Source: JALHVH01 sp963773685
GTDB taxonomy: Bacteria; Acidobacteriota; Aminicenantia; Aminicenantales; Saccharicenantaceae
Direction of reading: 5' to 3'
NCBI GenBank assembly: GCA_963773685.1
Contig: CAVZBY010000001.1
Location: forward strand, 1 to 64,000
DNA length: 64,000 bases
The position numbers were made by a program, and so were the translations under genes. Under the pieces are notes generated by a model. That model had not been told where the DNA came from. It worked only from the letters and a program-made list of their open reading frames with translations, and ran no database searches. Each line of letters opens with the position of its first letter. Positions within the stretch are counted from its first letter, which is position 1. Shown piece after piece: positions 31,668 through 40,380 of this stretch.

Positions 31668-33947
31668 ATGTCCGTCCGACCCGGAGACGCTCTGAAGCCA
31701 GCCCTTATCCTCTTCAGCCTGGCCGTCGGCATTTATGCCGCCGTCGCCGGACTCAAGCCCCCGCCGGCACTGCCCGAATCCGCTCCGCCCGGCGAATTTT
31801 CCGCGGCCCGGGCCATGAGATACGTGGAGACGCTGGCGGCGAAGCCCCACGCCTGCGGGACGGCGGCCCACGATGAAGCCCTCGTAGAGGTCGTGGGCTT
31901 GTGGAAGTCCCTCGGATTCGAACCGGAGGTCCAAACCGCGGTCCTCGTCGATGAGAAGAGGGCCACGGCCGTCAACGTCTCGAACGTCCTGGCCCGGCTG
32001 AAAGGGACCGAAGCCGGCAAGGCCGTCATGTTCGTCGCTCACTATGACAGCGTCCCCTCTTCTCCAGGCGCCGCGGACGACGCCGCGGGGGTGGCCACGC
32101 TCCTCGAGACCGCGCGCGCCCTGAGGGCCGGCCCGGCCCCGAAACACGACGTCGTATTCCTGGTCACCGACGCGGAGGAAACGGGCCTCTTCGGAGCGCG
32201 GGCTTTCGTCGAACAGCATCCCTGGGCCGCCGACGTCGGTCTGGCCGTCAACTTCGAGGCCCGGGGCTCCAGGGGCCCGTCCATCGTGTTCGAAACGAGC
32301 GCCGGGAACGCCCCGCTCGTCGGGGCATTCGCCGCTTCGGCCCCCCACCCCCAGGCGACCTCATTCGCCGTCACGATATACCGGCGCATGCCCAACGGCA
32401 CGGACCTGTCCGTTTTCCTGGACGCCGGGATGCAGGGATTGAATTTCGCGTTCATCGGGGAGCCCCGGGATTATCACACGCCCGGGGATACGCTCGCCCA
32501 TCTCGATCCGAAAAGCCTCCAGCATCACGGGTCGTCCGCCCTGGCCCTCGCCCGGCGTTTCGGCGAGGCGGGCATCCCGCAAAAAGGGACTTCGGACGCT
32601 GTCTACTTCAACGCCCCCGGCGCGGGGCTCGTCGTCTATTCGTCGCAGGCGGCTCTCATCGCGGCGGCCCTCGCCATCCTTCTCCTCGCGGCCGCCGGGC
32701 TCGCGGGCTTCCGGAGAGGCTTCCTCGCGCCGCGAAAGGTCCTCCGGTCCGGGATCTTCCTCCTTCTCGTCCTCGTCCTCTGCCCCGTTGTCGGCGTCTT
32801 CTTCTCGAAGATCGTCGTCCGCGCCCACGGCGCATGGCTGCCCGCCGGCGAGCCGGGAGCGAGCCCTTTCTATTTCGCCGCTCTCCTGTTCCTTGCCGGG
32901 GTCCTCTTCTTCGTCCTTTACGGGCTGTTTCGCCGGAAAGCCGGTTGGCAGAGCCTGGCATTCTCGGCGACCTCGTTCGGCGCCATCCTGACGGTGGCCC
33001 TGGGCGTCACCATCCCGGGAGCGAGCTATATCACGGGCTGGCCATCCCTGCTGGGCGCGGCGATCCTTCTCGGCCTCTTTCTCTTCGGGACGGATAGGCT
33101 CGACTCCGCGGGGGGAACGGCCGCCGTCGCCCTTTGTTCCTTCGTGACCGGCGTCATCTTCGCCGGGCTCCTGCCCTTCATTTTCGTTGCCTTGGGCTTC
33201 GCTCCTATGGGCACTGGGGGACTTACGGCTTTCATGGCCCTGGCATTTCTAGGCATCATACCGGCAGTCGAGGTCCTCGCCCGAAAAGGCGCCGCGGCTT
33301 GGACCCTGCTCATGCTCCTCGCGTTCGCGGCCTCAACGGTCATCGGCGCCGCGACCACCCGGTACTCCGCCAGGCACCCGAAGCCTTCGGAAATGGGCTA
33401 TCTTCTCGACCTGGATAAGGAGCGGGCCGATTGGTTCATCGAGCCGGACGCCCGGGATGCCTGGACCGACCTTTTCATCCCCTCTCCGACTTCCGGGTTC
33501 AAGACGGGAGAAGCGTGGCTTGACCGCACGCCGCTCTCCAGCGGAGAGGCCCCCGCCATCGCCCTGGCGCCGCCGCTCGTGGAAAAGCTCGAGGAGACGG
33601 AGGCGGGCGAAGGCCGCGTCCTGCGGGTCCGGGTCCGGTCTCCGCGCCGGACCGCCGAGCTCACGGTCGCGACCGAAAACGATGGCGTAGCGGACGCCGA
33701 GCTGAACGGGATCCCCGTCGCCGCGAACAGGCCCGGCCGCAAAGGCCTCTGGATACGTTTCTCTTGTCTCGGGCCGAACGGCGCCGAGCTGCGATTCAGG
33801 CTCAAGGGCCGAGAGCCCCTGCCCGTCACCGTCACGGAGTGGATCATCGGTCTCCCCGAGGTCCCCGGGCAGATATGGCCGGAGTCCCCGCCGCGGATCA
33901 TGCCCGTCGATCTGTGGACCCTCGTCCGAAAGACCTGGGTCCTCTAG
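31668..33947 (+). CDS. Membrane-bound M28 zinc aminopeptidase (ERMP1/Fxna-like)
   Basis: A 759-residue protein: one N-terminal membrane segment (about residues 12-30), an M28 peptidase domain about 40-330, about eight to nine membrane segments about 340-580, and an extracytoplasmic beta-rich C-terminus. Zinc ligands and catalytic residues are visible: FVAHYDSVP (His, Asp), GAADDAAGV (bridging Asp), DAEETGLFG (catalytic Glu and ligand), NFEARG, and DYHTPGDT (His). The architecture with a trailing multi-pass membrane domain matches the ER-metallopeptidase-1 type, which is also found in bacteria. It is expected to trim peptides at the outer face of the inner membrane. Same operon as the three-repeat lipoprotein. 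Confidence 0.9.
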   Translation: MSVRPGDALKPALILFSLAVGIYAAVAGLKPPPALPESAPPGEFSAARAMRYVETLAAKPHACGTAAHDEALVEVVGLWKSLGFEPEVQTAVLVDEKRATAVNVSNVLARLKGTEAGKAVMFVAHYDSVPSSPGAADDAAGVATLLETARALRAGPAPKHDVVFLVTDAEETGLFGARAFVEQHPWAADVGLAVNFEARGSRGPSIVFETSAGNAPLVGAFAASAPHPQATSFAVTIYRRMPNGTDLSVFLDAGMQGLNFAFIGEPRDYHTPGDTLAHLDPKSLQHHGSSALALARRFGEAGIPQKGTSDAVYFNAPGAGLVVYSSQAALIAAALAILLLAAAGLAGFRRGFLAPRKVLRSGIFLLLVLVLCPVVGVFFSKIVVRAHGAWLPAGEPGASPFYFAALLFLAGVLFFVLYGLFRRKAGWQSLAFSATSFGAILTVALGVTIPGASYITGWPSLLGAAILLGLFLFGTDRLDSAGGTAAVALCSFVTGVIFAGLLPFIFVALGFAPMGTGGLTAFMALAFLGIIPAVEVLARKGAAAWTLLMLLAFAASTVIGAATTRYSARHPKPSEMGYLLDLDKERADWFIEPDARDAWTDLFIPSPTSGFKTGEAWLDRTPLSSGEAPAIALAPPLVEKLEETEAGEGRVLRVRVRSPRRTAELTVATENDGVADAELNGIPVAANRPGRKGLWIRFSCLGPNGAELRFRLKGREPLPVTVTEWIIGLPEVPGQIWPESPPRIMPVDLWTLVRKTWVL

Positions 33948-33964
33948 GGAGGCGGCGGCTCCGG

Positions 33965-34876
33965 TCAGTCGAAGAACGGAAAGAGCTTCCCGATCTCCTC
34001 TTTATCCGGACGGCGGCCATATTCGCAGATCTCGAAGGCCTCGGCATACTTGAAGGCGTCTCCCCTGGCTTTGCCATACCATGCCTCGAGGCTCAGGCGG
34101 GCCTGCTCGGCGACGCCGCCGCTCCGTTCGGCAAACTCCTTGCGGAGGGAGGCCCAGCGGGCCTTCTGACCCTCGGCATCCGCCGGGACCAGTCCCTCGT
34201 ATCCGCCGACCCCGCCTTCGTAGAACTGCGAGACCATGCCCACGAGGACGTCCACCTTCTTGTCGATGACGGCGTCGATGCCGACGGCGATATCGGCCTG
34301 GAACGGGTAGGGCTTCATGAACCGGTCGGATCCGTAGAGGAATACGGGATTTTTCTTAAGCGCGGGAACATCGGGGAGATATTTGGGGACAGTGACCATG
34401 TAGGCCGAATCCTGGACCAGGATGCTGGTGTAGCGATGATCCGGGTGATAATCGTTCGGGCGGTGGGTGATGACGACGTCGGCCCTCCATTCCCGGATGA
34501 GCCGGGTGATCCTGGCCCGATTCTCGAGGGTCGGCAGGAGGGCACCGTCATGATTGTCCAGGATCTCGAAATCGTAGCCGATGAGCTTCGCCCCGCTTTC
34601 GACCTCGGCCTTCCGGCGGGCCGCCAGGGCCGGGCCGGATTCCTTCCAATGACCGATGTCCCCGTTCGTCGCGCAGACGAACTTGACGTGATATCCTTTG
34701 GCGATCCAAAGGGCGGCCGTCCCGGCCGCGTCCGATTCGGCGTCGTCCGGGTGGGCCCCGATGACGAGGATCCTCGGCTTCCCGTCGTCGGGAGGCGCGG
34801 CCGCGAGGACCGGCAGGATCCCGGCACCAAGGAAGAAGAGCGCTATCGACAATATACGGGCACAGCTTCTTTGCAT
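33965..34876 (-). CDS. Exported PIG-L-family N-deacetylase
   Basis: A 303-residue protein. Start 34876 (MQRSCAR) has GAGG upstream and a signal peptide to about residue 26 (LSIALFFLGAGILPVLAA). The LmbE/PIG-L fold follows with the zinc/catalytic motif GAHPDDAE at about 36-43 and the distal HRPNDYHPDHRYT segment supplying further ligands. The family removes acetyl groups from GlcNAc-containing substrates. It lies 14 bp after the GH9 gene on the same strand, suggesting joint action on an amino-sugar glycan, with deacetylation combined with glycosidic cleavage. Confidence 0.9.
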   Translation of the reverse strand: MQRSCARILSIALFFLGAGILPVLAAAPPDDGKPRILVIGAHPDDAESDAAGTAALWIAKGYHVKFVCATNGDIGHWKESGPALAARRKAEVESGAKLIGYDFEILDNHDGALLPTLENRARITRLIREWRADVVITHRPNDYHPDHRYTSILVQDSAYMVTVPKYLPDVPALKKNPVFLYGSDRFMKPYPFQADIAVGIDAVIDKKVDVLVGMVSQFYEGGVGGYEGLVPADAEGQKARWASLRKEFAERSGGVAEQARLSLEAWYGKARGDAFKYAEAFEICEYGRRPDKEEIGKLFPFFD

Positions 34877-34890
34877 TTTAAAGCCTCTCC

Positions 34891-36729
34891 TCAGTCGCCC
34901 AGGGCAACGGCATAGAGGAACCAGGCGGCGTGAGGAAGCCATTGCTCCGCCCAACGCCAGTCGTCGTCCTTTCCCGTCACGGAGAAGTGCAGGTTGAGGT
35001 CGATATCCGCCTCGTCCTTGTACCCTCCCGTGATCCCGTTGACGACGCCGCCCGGGGCGTTCGTGTACTCGTAGGACTCGAAGAAGATGTACTGGGGATT
35101 GTTCCTCCCGCGGCCCTGGAGCATGCAGGCGTCGAACGGGTTGAGGCCCAGGATCCAGTTCAGCTGATCACCGCCGAAGGCCCGGTACTTGTCCGCCAGG
35201 GCCTTGTCGTCGGAGACCAGCCGGGCGGCCCGCCTTCCCGCGGCCGCCATCGAACCGAGACGGGCGTTCTCACCCTGCCACCAGGGGGCCGTCTCGGTGT
35301 CATGGGGGAAGAAGAAGCTCGTCCTCCGGGCGCCATCCTTGCTTTGGACGAACTGGCGACTGTAACCGAAGGGATTCGGGCCCTCCCCTGTCACGGCAAG
35401 CTCGAAAGCCATGGACCTCTTCACGGCGTCGACGACCTTGGCCTTGGTCGCCGCATCGGCGATCTCGTGATAATCCGCCAGGGCGACGACGGGCCAGCCC
35501 GCGTCGGCCGGGTGGAAGAACGGGCGGTCCTTGTCGTCGGCCCGCCAATAGTCCGCAGGCTTGGCGTCCGGCATGAGCCGGGCCATGAGGCTCGCGGCGC
35601 GCTTATCGGCCGCAGCCCTGTAAACAGGCTTCTTCGTCGCCCTGTAAAGCTCCGTCGCCGCCGTCAGGGCGCTGTAATCGTCGAGGATGTTCTCCTTGCC
35701 GTCGTTGGCATAGGAGAGGTTGTTCGCTTCGAGGAACACGAACGTGTCTTCAGCGGCCTCGAGGTAATCGGCGGCCGTGAAGTCGCCGGAGACCGGGTAG
35801 GTCGAGGCCATCGCCAGGGCGGCGATGGAGACGCCGGCGCCTTCCCGATAGCCCGCCTCGAAGGCGGCGTCGCCCTTGATCTTCTCCCGCCCGTAGTCGC
35901 GGACCTTGTTCTTGGTCTCCGGGGTCAGGATGATGTGGCGCTCGGCCTTGGCCGAGACGATGCGGTCCTCGGGCTTCTTCTCGGGGCCGCGGCCGGAGAC
36001 GGTGATGTAGAAGGAGCCGTTCGGGTTCCGGAACCGCGTGAGATAGTCGGCACCGAACATGGCCTCGTCGAGGAGTCGCTTCTTGTATTGCTTGAAGGCG
36101 GGATTTCCGCTTCGGTCGAGCTCCTCATAGGCCTTGAACAGGCTCCAGGCCGACTGCGAGACCTGCTGGGGATTGAAGTACGTGGAGAACGAGAGGTGGG
36201 ACATGTGCTTGCCGTAGTCCCCCGTCGCATCGAACCAGCCGCCGTGGGCGTCGATCTCCCCGTCCTTGCCGTCGAACTTCAGCTTCCGGTCGGCCTTGTC
36301 CCAGAGCCCGGAGCTGCGCTGGCCCTTGAAATAATAGATGACGTCGGAAAGCGCGTTCCGCTCGAGGACGTTCTTCTGGACGAGGAAGGGGCAGGACCGG
36401 ACCGCGCCTTTCGGCGAGGACGCCTCGAGGACGTAGGTCCCCTCCCGCGTGAGCCCGCTGAAATCGACGGTCCAGAAGTCCCAATCCTTCCATTTCTGTA
36501 CGGGCCCGACGCGGACCGGAGCGCCTGTCAGGACGACCGCGCCGGTCTCGGCGTCGAGGACCTTGAACGCGTCGAACGCGTCGCCGGCCGTTCCTTCGAT
36601 GACGGCCCGCTTGGCCGCGTCGGGGGCGTAGCCGATATGATTGATCAGGACCTTGGCCGGCCCGGCCAGGGCGGACGCCGCCGCGGCGAGGCCAAAAAGG
36701 ACGACCAGGAAGGCACGATGTTTTCTCAT
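34891..36729 (-). CDS. Exported glycoside hydrolase family 9 protein
   Basis: A 612-residue protein. Start 36729 (MRKHRAF) has GAGGAG upstream and a signal peptide to about 23. Residues about 24-115 are the Ig-like N-terminal domain of GH9 enzymes (VLINHIGYAPDAAKRAVIE ... VDFSGLTREGTYVLEA). The (alpha/alpha)6 barrel follows, with GGWFDATGDYGKHMSH holding the base Asp pair. Near the end, FGGDQLNWILGLNPFDACMLQG is typical; the general acid Glu is probably in WRWAEQWLPHAAW, as the NE-x-x-I-x-W motif of classical cellulases is not seen. Substrate may be a beta-glucan or a glucosamine oligomer; the adjacent PIG-L gene favours the latter. Operon with PIG-L. Confidence 0.85.
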   Translation of the reverse strand: MRKHRAFLVVLFGLAAAASALAGPAKVLINHIGYAPDAAKRAVIEGTAGDAFDAFKVLDAETGAVVLTGAPVRVGPVQKWKDWDFWTVDFSGLTREGTYVLEASSPKGAVRSCPFLVQKNVLERNALSDVIYYFKGQRSSGLWDKADRKLKFDGKDGEIDAHGGWFDATGDYGKHMSHLSFSTYFNPQQVSQSAWSLFKAYEELDRSGNPAFKQYKKRLLDEAMFGADYLTRFRNPNGSFYITVSGRGPEKKPEDRIVSAKAERHIILTPETKNKVRDYGREKIKGDAAFEAGYREGAGVSIAALAMASTYPVSGDFTAADYLEAAEDTFVFLEANNLSYANDGKENILDDYSALTAATELYRATKKPVYRAAADKRAASLMARLMPDAKPADYWRADDKDRPFFHPADAGWPVVALADYHEIADAATKAKVVDAVKRSMAFELAVTGEGPNPFGYSRQFVQSKDGARRTSFFFPHDTETAPWWQGENARLGSMAAAGRRAARLVSDDKALADKYRAFGGDQLNWILGLNPFDACMLQGRGRNNPQYIFFESYEYTNAPGGVVNGITGGYKDEADIDLNLHFSVTGKDDDWRWAEQWLPHAAWFLYAVALGD

Positions 36730-36771
36730 GGGGGCGAGACTCCTCGAGGATGGAATGAAAGGCACGGGATA

Positions 36772-36800
36772 ATTTTACGTTCGCGTCATCCGCAATGCAA
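36772..36800 (-). promoter_or_regulatory. Promoter of the GH9-PIG-L operon
   Basis: Minus strand TTGCAT (36800-36795), 17 nt, TAAAAT (36777-36772), 42 bp before the GH9 start. Confidence 0.6.
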
Positions 36801-36837
36801 GCCTTTCGCGTCCCGCCGCCGCGCCGGCCCCATGCCT

Positions 36838-38187
36838 CTACAGGGCCTTCCCCGCCGCGTTCCTCTTCTTCCAGAAAAGGTAGGCCGGGATGCCGAGGAG
36901 GATGATCCCGAGCCCGGCGAGCGATTCCTTGGTCTGATGGATGAGGGTGTTCGTCGAGATGAAGAGGGAGGCCAGGATGAACAGGACGGGGGTCACCGGG
37001 TAACCCCAGGCCCGGTAGGGCCGGACGAGCTCCGGGCGCTTCTTCCGGAGGATGATGACGCCGGCGATGGTCATCCCCATGAATATCCACAGGCCGAAGA
37101 TGACATAGGTATAGAGCTGTTCGAACGTCCCGGTCAGGCTGAGCACCGAGCTCCAAACCCCCAAGGCGACGATGGAGACATGCGGCGTCAGGTATTTCGG
37201 GTGGATATCGCCGAGCTTCCGGAAGAACAGGCCGTCCCGGGCCATGGCGAAATAGACGCGCGGGCTCGTCAGGGTATGGCCGTTGGCGGCGCCGGCGATC
37301 GAGAAGAGGATGATGAACGCGATGATCGAGGCGCCGACCGGCCCGATGGCGACGTTCATGGCGTCGGCCGCGATCCGGCCGGACTTCGCGATGGCCGACG
37401 CCGGGAACGCATAAAGATAGGCCAGGTTGGCCAGGAGGTAAAGGGTGATGACGAGGGATGTGCCTATAAAGATGCCCAGGGGGAGGTCCCGTGTCGGGTT
37501 CCTGAGCTCTCCCGAGCTGAACGAGGAGCACTCCCAGCCCTTGTAGGCCCACAGGGCGGCGACCAGGGCCACGCCGAACTTCCCGACCTGGTCCCAGGAG
37601 AACCGGCCCGGGGCGGGAGCAAGGAAGTTCGCCGTGTTCCCTTTGGCGAACAGGAACACAATGACGCACAGCCCGGCCAGGGCGACGAACTTGATCGAGG
37701 TCAGGGTGTTCTGGAGAAGCGCGCCGCGCCGGACGCCGAAATAGTTGACGGCGCAGAGGAGCGCGATGAGACCGATGGCGACCGCTTTGGAGCCGAGCGG
37801 CGTCATCCGGACGAAGTACGGCAGGTACTTCGTGGAGAACCCCACGGCCAGGGTGGCGATCGTCCCGGAATCGATGACCAGGAACAGCGCCCAGCCGAAG
37901 AGAAAGCCGACAAGGGAGCCGTACGTCTCCTTGAGATAGACGTACATCCCGCCGGCCCGGGGGAATGCCGCCCCGAGCTCGGACAGGGACAGGGCGCCGA
38001 AGAACGTCAAGAGGCCCCCCGTGACCCAGACCGCGAGCATCAGGACGGGAGAGCCCAGCCCGGCGGCGATCGCGGCCGGGACGATGAAGATCCCCGACCC
38101 GATCATGGTCCCCATGACGATCCCGATGACGGTCGGGACGCCGAGGACGCGGGGCAGGTCGGCTTTCGCGGAAATGTTGTCGGCCAT
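36838..38187 (-). CDS. APC-superfamily amino-acid permease
   Basis: A 449-residue protein with 12 predicted membrane segments. The first helix carries the APC substrate motif GVPTVIGIVMGTMIGSGIFIVPA, split by the G-S/T-G-I-F signature that binds the amino-acid backbone. The family (LAT/YkfD-like) imports amino acids with protons or exchanges them. It lies 100 bp downstream of the serine-palmitoyltransferase-like gene on the same strand and could supply that enzyme's amino-acid substrate. Specificity cannot be told from sequence. Confidence 0.9.
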   Translation of the reverse strand: MADNISAKADLPRVLGVPTVIGIVMGTMIGSGIFIVPAAIAAGLGSPVLMLAVWVTGGLLTFFGALSLSELGAAFPRAGGMYVYLKETYGSLVGFLFGWALFLVIDSGTIATLAVGFSTKYLPYFVRMTPLGSKAVAIGLIALLCAVNYFGVRRGALLQNTLTSIKFVALAGLCVIVFLFAKGNTANFLAPAPGRFSWDQVGKFGVALVAALWAYKGWECSSFSSGELRNPTRDLPLGIFIGTSLVITLYLLANLAYLYAFPASAIAKSGRIAADAMNVAIGPVGASIIAFIILFSIAGAANGHTLTSPRVYFAMARDGLFFRKLGDIHPKYLTPHVSIVALGVWSSVLSLTGTFEQLYTYVIFGLWIFMGMTIAGVIILRKKRPELVRPYRAWGYPVTPVLFILASLFISTNTLIHQTKESLAGLGIILLGIPAYLFWKKRNAAGKAL

Positions 38188-38287
38188 CGCTGGTCCTTTC
38201 CCGGATTCTCTCCCCCGGCTTGTCCCGCGGGACGCGGCTGTGGAAGTCGGGCCGATTCTAGGACTCGCGCGCCGTCAAGTCAACCCC

Positions 38288-39487
38288 TTAATGGGCCAGG
38301 CCGAATTCCTTTCCTACCTTGTGGAAAGCCTCGAGGATCCTGTCGATGTGGGACTGGTCATAGGTCGCGATGAGGCTGAGCCGGATGAGCTGCATGCCCT
38401 GGGGGACCGCCGGCGAGATGACGGCGTTGACGAAGACGCCTTCGTTGACGAGACGGCGCCAGAACATGAAGGTCTTCATGTCGTCGCCGATGATGACCGG
38501 CAGGATGGGCGTGCCGCCCGCGAGGAGCTTGAAGCCCTGGGCTTCGAGGCCGGCGCGGACCTGCCGGGCGATCACGCGGAGTCGTTCGACCCGCTCCGGC
38601 TCCCGGCGGATGATGCGCAGGGAGGCCCGGCAGGCGGCCGCGCTCGCCGGGGACATGCTGGCGCTGAAGATGAAGGCCTGGGAGCCGTACTTGATGAAAT
38701 CGACGACCCGGCGGTCGCCGCCGATGAATCCGCCGAGGGAGGCGAACGACTTGCTGAAGGTTCCCATGGTCAGGTCGACGTCGGCCCCGTTCTTCAGGCC
38801 GAAATGGCTGGGGGTGCCGCGGCCGTCCGCGCCCAGGACGCCGATGGCGTGGGCCTCGTCGATCATCACCCGGGCCCCGTAGGCCTTGGCGAGCCGGACG
38901 ACCTCGGGCAGATTCACGATACGGCCCGACATGCTGAAGACGCCGTCGGTGACGATGAGCTTCGCCGCGTCCTTCGGGACCTTCTGCAGGGTCTCCTCGA
39001 GAGCGCCGATGTCGTTGGTGGCGTAACGGAGGACATGGGCGCCCCGGGCCTTGGCGATCCAGGCCCCGGCGACGATGCTGGCGTGGTTCTCCTTGTCCGA
39101 GATGAGGTAATCGTCCTTCTGGACGACGGTCGGGATGACGCCCTGATTCGTCAGATAACCGGTCGTGAAGGCCAGGCAGGCCTCGACGCCGATGAAGTCG
39201 GCCAGCTCCTCCTCGAGGGACGTGTGCAGGATGGAGGTCCCGTTGAGGTAGCGCGAGCCCGAACAGCTCGACCCGTATTCCTTGACGGCCTTGACCGACG
39301 CCTCGATGACCTCGGGATGCTGGGACAGGCCGAGATAGTCGTTGCTGCCGGCCATGACGACCTCTTTCCCCTCCATCTTGACCACCGGTCCATGGTTCTC
39401 CTGGATGATCTGGAAATACGGGAAGACGCCAGCCTTGATGACCGCTTCCACCCGCTTGAACTGGTCGCACTTGTCGAATAGGTCCAT
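38288..39487 (-). CDS. Alpha-oxoamine synthase (serine palmitoyltransferase / KBL / BioF family)
   Basis: A 399-residue PLP enzyme. Start 39487 (MDLFDKC) is chosen because GGAGG lies seven bases upstream; the ATG at 39493 is only one base from it. Landmarks: GSNDYLGLSQHPEV, SSCSGSRYLNGTSILHTSLEEELADF, MIDEAHAIGVLG, and the PLP-lysine loop TFSKSFASLGGF. The CSGSRYLNGT-x4-H segment is most like bacterial serine palmitoyltransferases, the first step of sphingolipid synthesis, but 2-amino-3-ketobutyrate CoA ligase cannot be excluded. It begins two bases after the stop of a TetR repressor, so the two are co-expressed and the repressor probably senses an acyl compound. Confidence 0.88.
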   Translation of the reverse strand: MDLFDKCDQFKRVEAVIKAGVFPYFQIIQENHGPVVKMEGKEVVMAGSNDYLGLSQHPEVIEASVKAVKEYGSSCSGSRYLNGTSILHTSLEEELADFIGVEACLAFTTGYLTNQGVIPTVVQKDDYLISDKENHASIVAGAWIAKARGAHVLRYATNDIGALEETLQKVPKDAAKLIVTDGVFSMSGRIVNLPEVVRLAKAYGARVMIDEAHAIGVLGADGRGTPSHFGLKNGADVDLTMGTFSKSFASLGGFIGGDRRVVDFIKYGSQAFIFSASMSPASAAACRASLRIIRREPERVERLRVIARQVRAGLEAQGFKLLAGGTPILPVIIGDDMKTFMFWRRLVNEGVFVNAVISPAVPQGMQLIRLSLIATYDQSHIDRILEAFHKVGKEFGLAH

Positions 39488-39489
39488 GT

Positions 39490-40134
39490 TCATGCCTCCA
39501 TTGTCAATTTCGGCCCGGACTTGAGCCCCGCCAGGAAGACGTCGAACGCGACGGCGATGAGACCGTCGAGCTCGTCCTCCCGGACCTGGCGCGATTCGGC
39601 CAGATGAATGATCCCGTTGATGGCCCCCCACATGACGAGGCTGATCCGGGCGGCCGTCCGGCCGCTCCCGATCTCCCCCGTCCGCACGCCTTCCTTGACC
39701 GCGTTCTGCAGTTCGAGGAGGCAGGCGATCTTCCGGAGCCGGATCTCCTTGAGCAGGGCGTCGGGGATCCGGACGTGGTCGCTGACCATGTCGATGAAGA
39801 ACAGGAGCTTGAAATGCTCCCGGTGCTCGCGATAGAAGCGGACGTAAGCCTTCATGGAGTTCCAGACCCGCTCGGCCATGTCCTTGCCCGTCCCCGTGGC
39901 TTCCTTGAGTCCGGCCAGCAGGACGTCCAGGTGCTCGAGGAGGATCGTGGCGTAGATCTCCTCCTTGCTCCCGAAATGGTTGTAGATGGTCCCCTTGCTG
40001 AACTCGATGCCGGAGGCGATATCGTCGAGGGTCACGCCCGAGAAGCCGTTACGGACGAAGAGGTCCTTGGCCGTGGCGAGGATGAGCCTCCGCCGCGACT
40101 CGAAATCTCTTTCCTTGCGCTCTCGGGTGCCCAT
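39490..40134 (-). CDS. TetR/AcrR-family repressor
   Basis: A 214-residue regulator with a TetR HTH at residues about 14-60 (ILATAKDLFVRNGFSGVTLDDIAS, then FSKGTIYNHFGSKEEIY) and an all-helical ligand domain. First gene of an operon with the alpha-oxoamine synthase. Its own promoter contains a dyad in the spacer, consistent with autorepression. The ligand may be a fatty acyl-CoA by analogy with FadR/PsrA-type TetR proteins that control lipid genes; this is inference from the neighbour. Confidence 0.92.
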   Translation of the reverse strand: MGTRERKERDFESRRRLILATAKDLFVRNGFSGVTLDDIASGIEFSKGTIYNHFGSKEEIYATILLEHLDVLLAGLKEATGTGKDMAERVWNSMKAYVRFYREHREHFKLLFFIDMVSDHVRIPDALLKEIRLRKIACLLELQNAVKEGVRTGEIGSGRTAARISLVMWGAINGIIHLAESRQVREDELDGLIAVAFDVFLAGLKSGPKLTMEA

Positions 40135-40147
40135 GATTGACTGTTGT

Positions 40148-40176
40148 TAAATAATTGACTACCGGTCACAGAACAA
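40148..40176 (-). promoter_or_regulatory. Promoter and operator of the TetR operon
   Basis: Minus strand TTGTTC (40176-40171), 17 nt, TATTTA (40153-40148). The spacer holds the dyad TGAC-N5-GTCA (40156-40168). TTGACT also occurs twice on the + strand 18 bp apart (40137 and 40155). A repressor bound here would block polymerase. Confidence 0.6.
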
Positions 40177-40226
40177 GATATCCCAGGGCCCGGGCCTTGT
40201 CAAGCCTTCTGATCGGGGATCTGATC

Positions 40227-40380
40227 GGGGACATGATACCCAAATCCCCTTAACTGAATTCCCAGCCACAAAACACGATCATAAATTAATTGAGAAACGC
40301 GTATCCTGTTCCCATATCGTCCATGCGGCCGTATTTCTCCCTGGAAAAAGGCCAAATTGGGAAATGGGTATGGTGTCCCC
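40227..40380. mobile_element. Small non-coding inverted-repeat element (MITE/REP-like)
   Basis: GGGGACATGATACCCA (40227-40242) and TGGGTATGGTGTCCCC (40365-40380) are inverted copies with two mismatches, bounding 154 bp with no gene. GATCGGGGA is also duplicated just at the left end (40211-40230). From memory, GGGGACA..ATACCC ends are typical of small repeats mobilised by REP-associated Y1 transposases in other bacteria. The right terminal base pair provides the first base of the GH3 gene's stop codon. Confidence 0.55.

Noticed and set aside
34930..38373. 1147-codon + strand open frame
   Set aside because: Runs antisense across GH9 and the APC permease, both with clear motifs and starts. Composition (Arg/Gly/Glu/Asp-rich without pattern) is that of a shadow frame.
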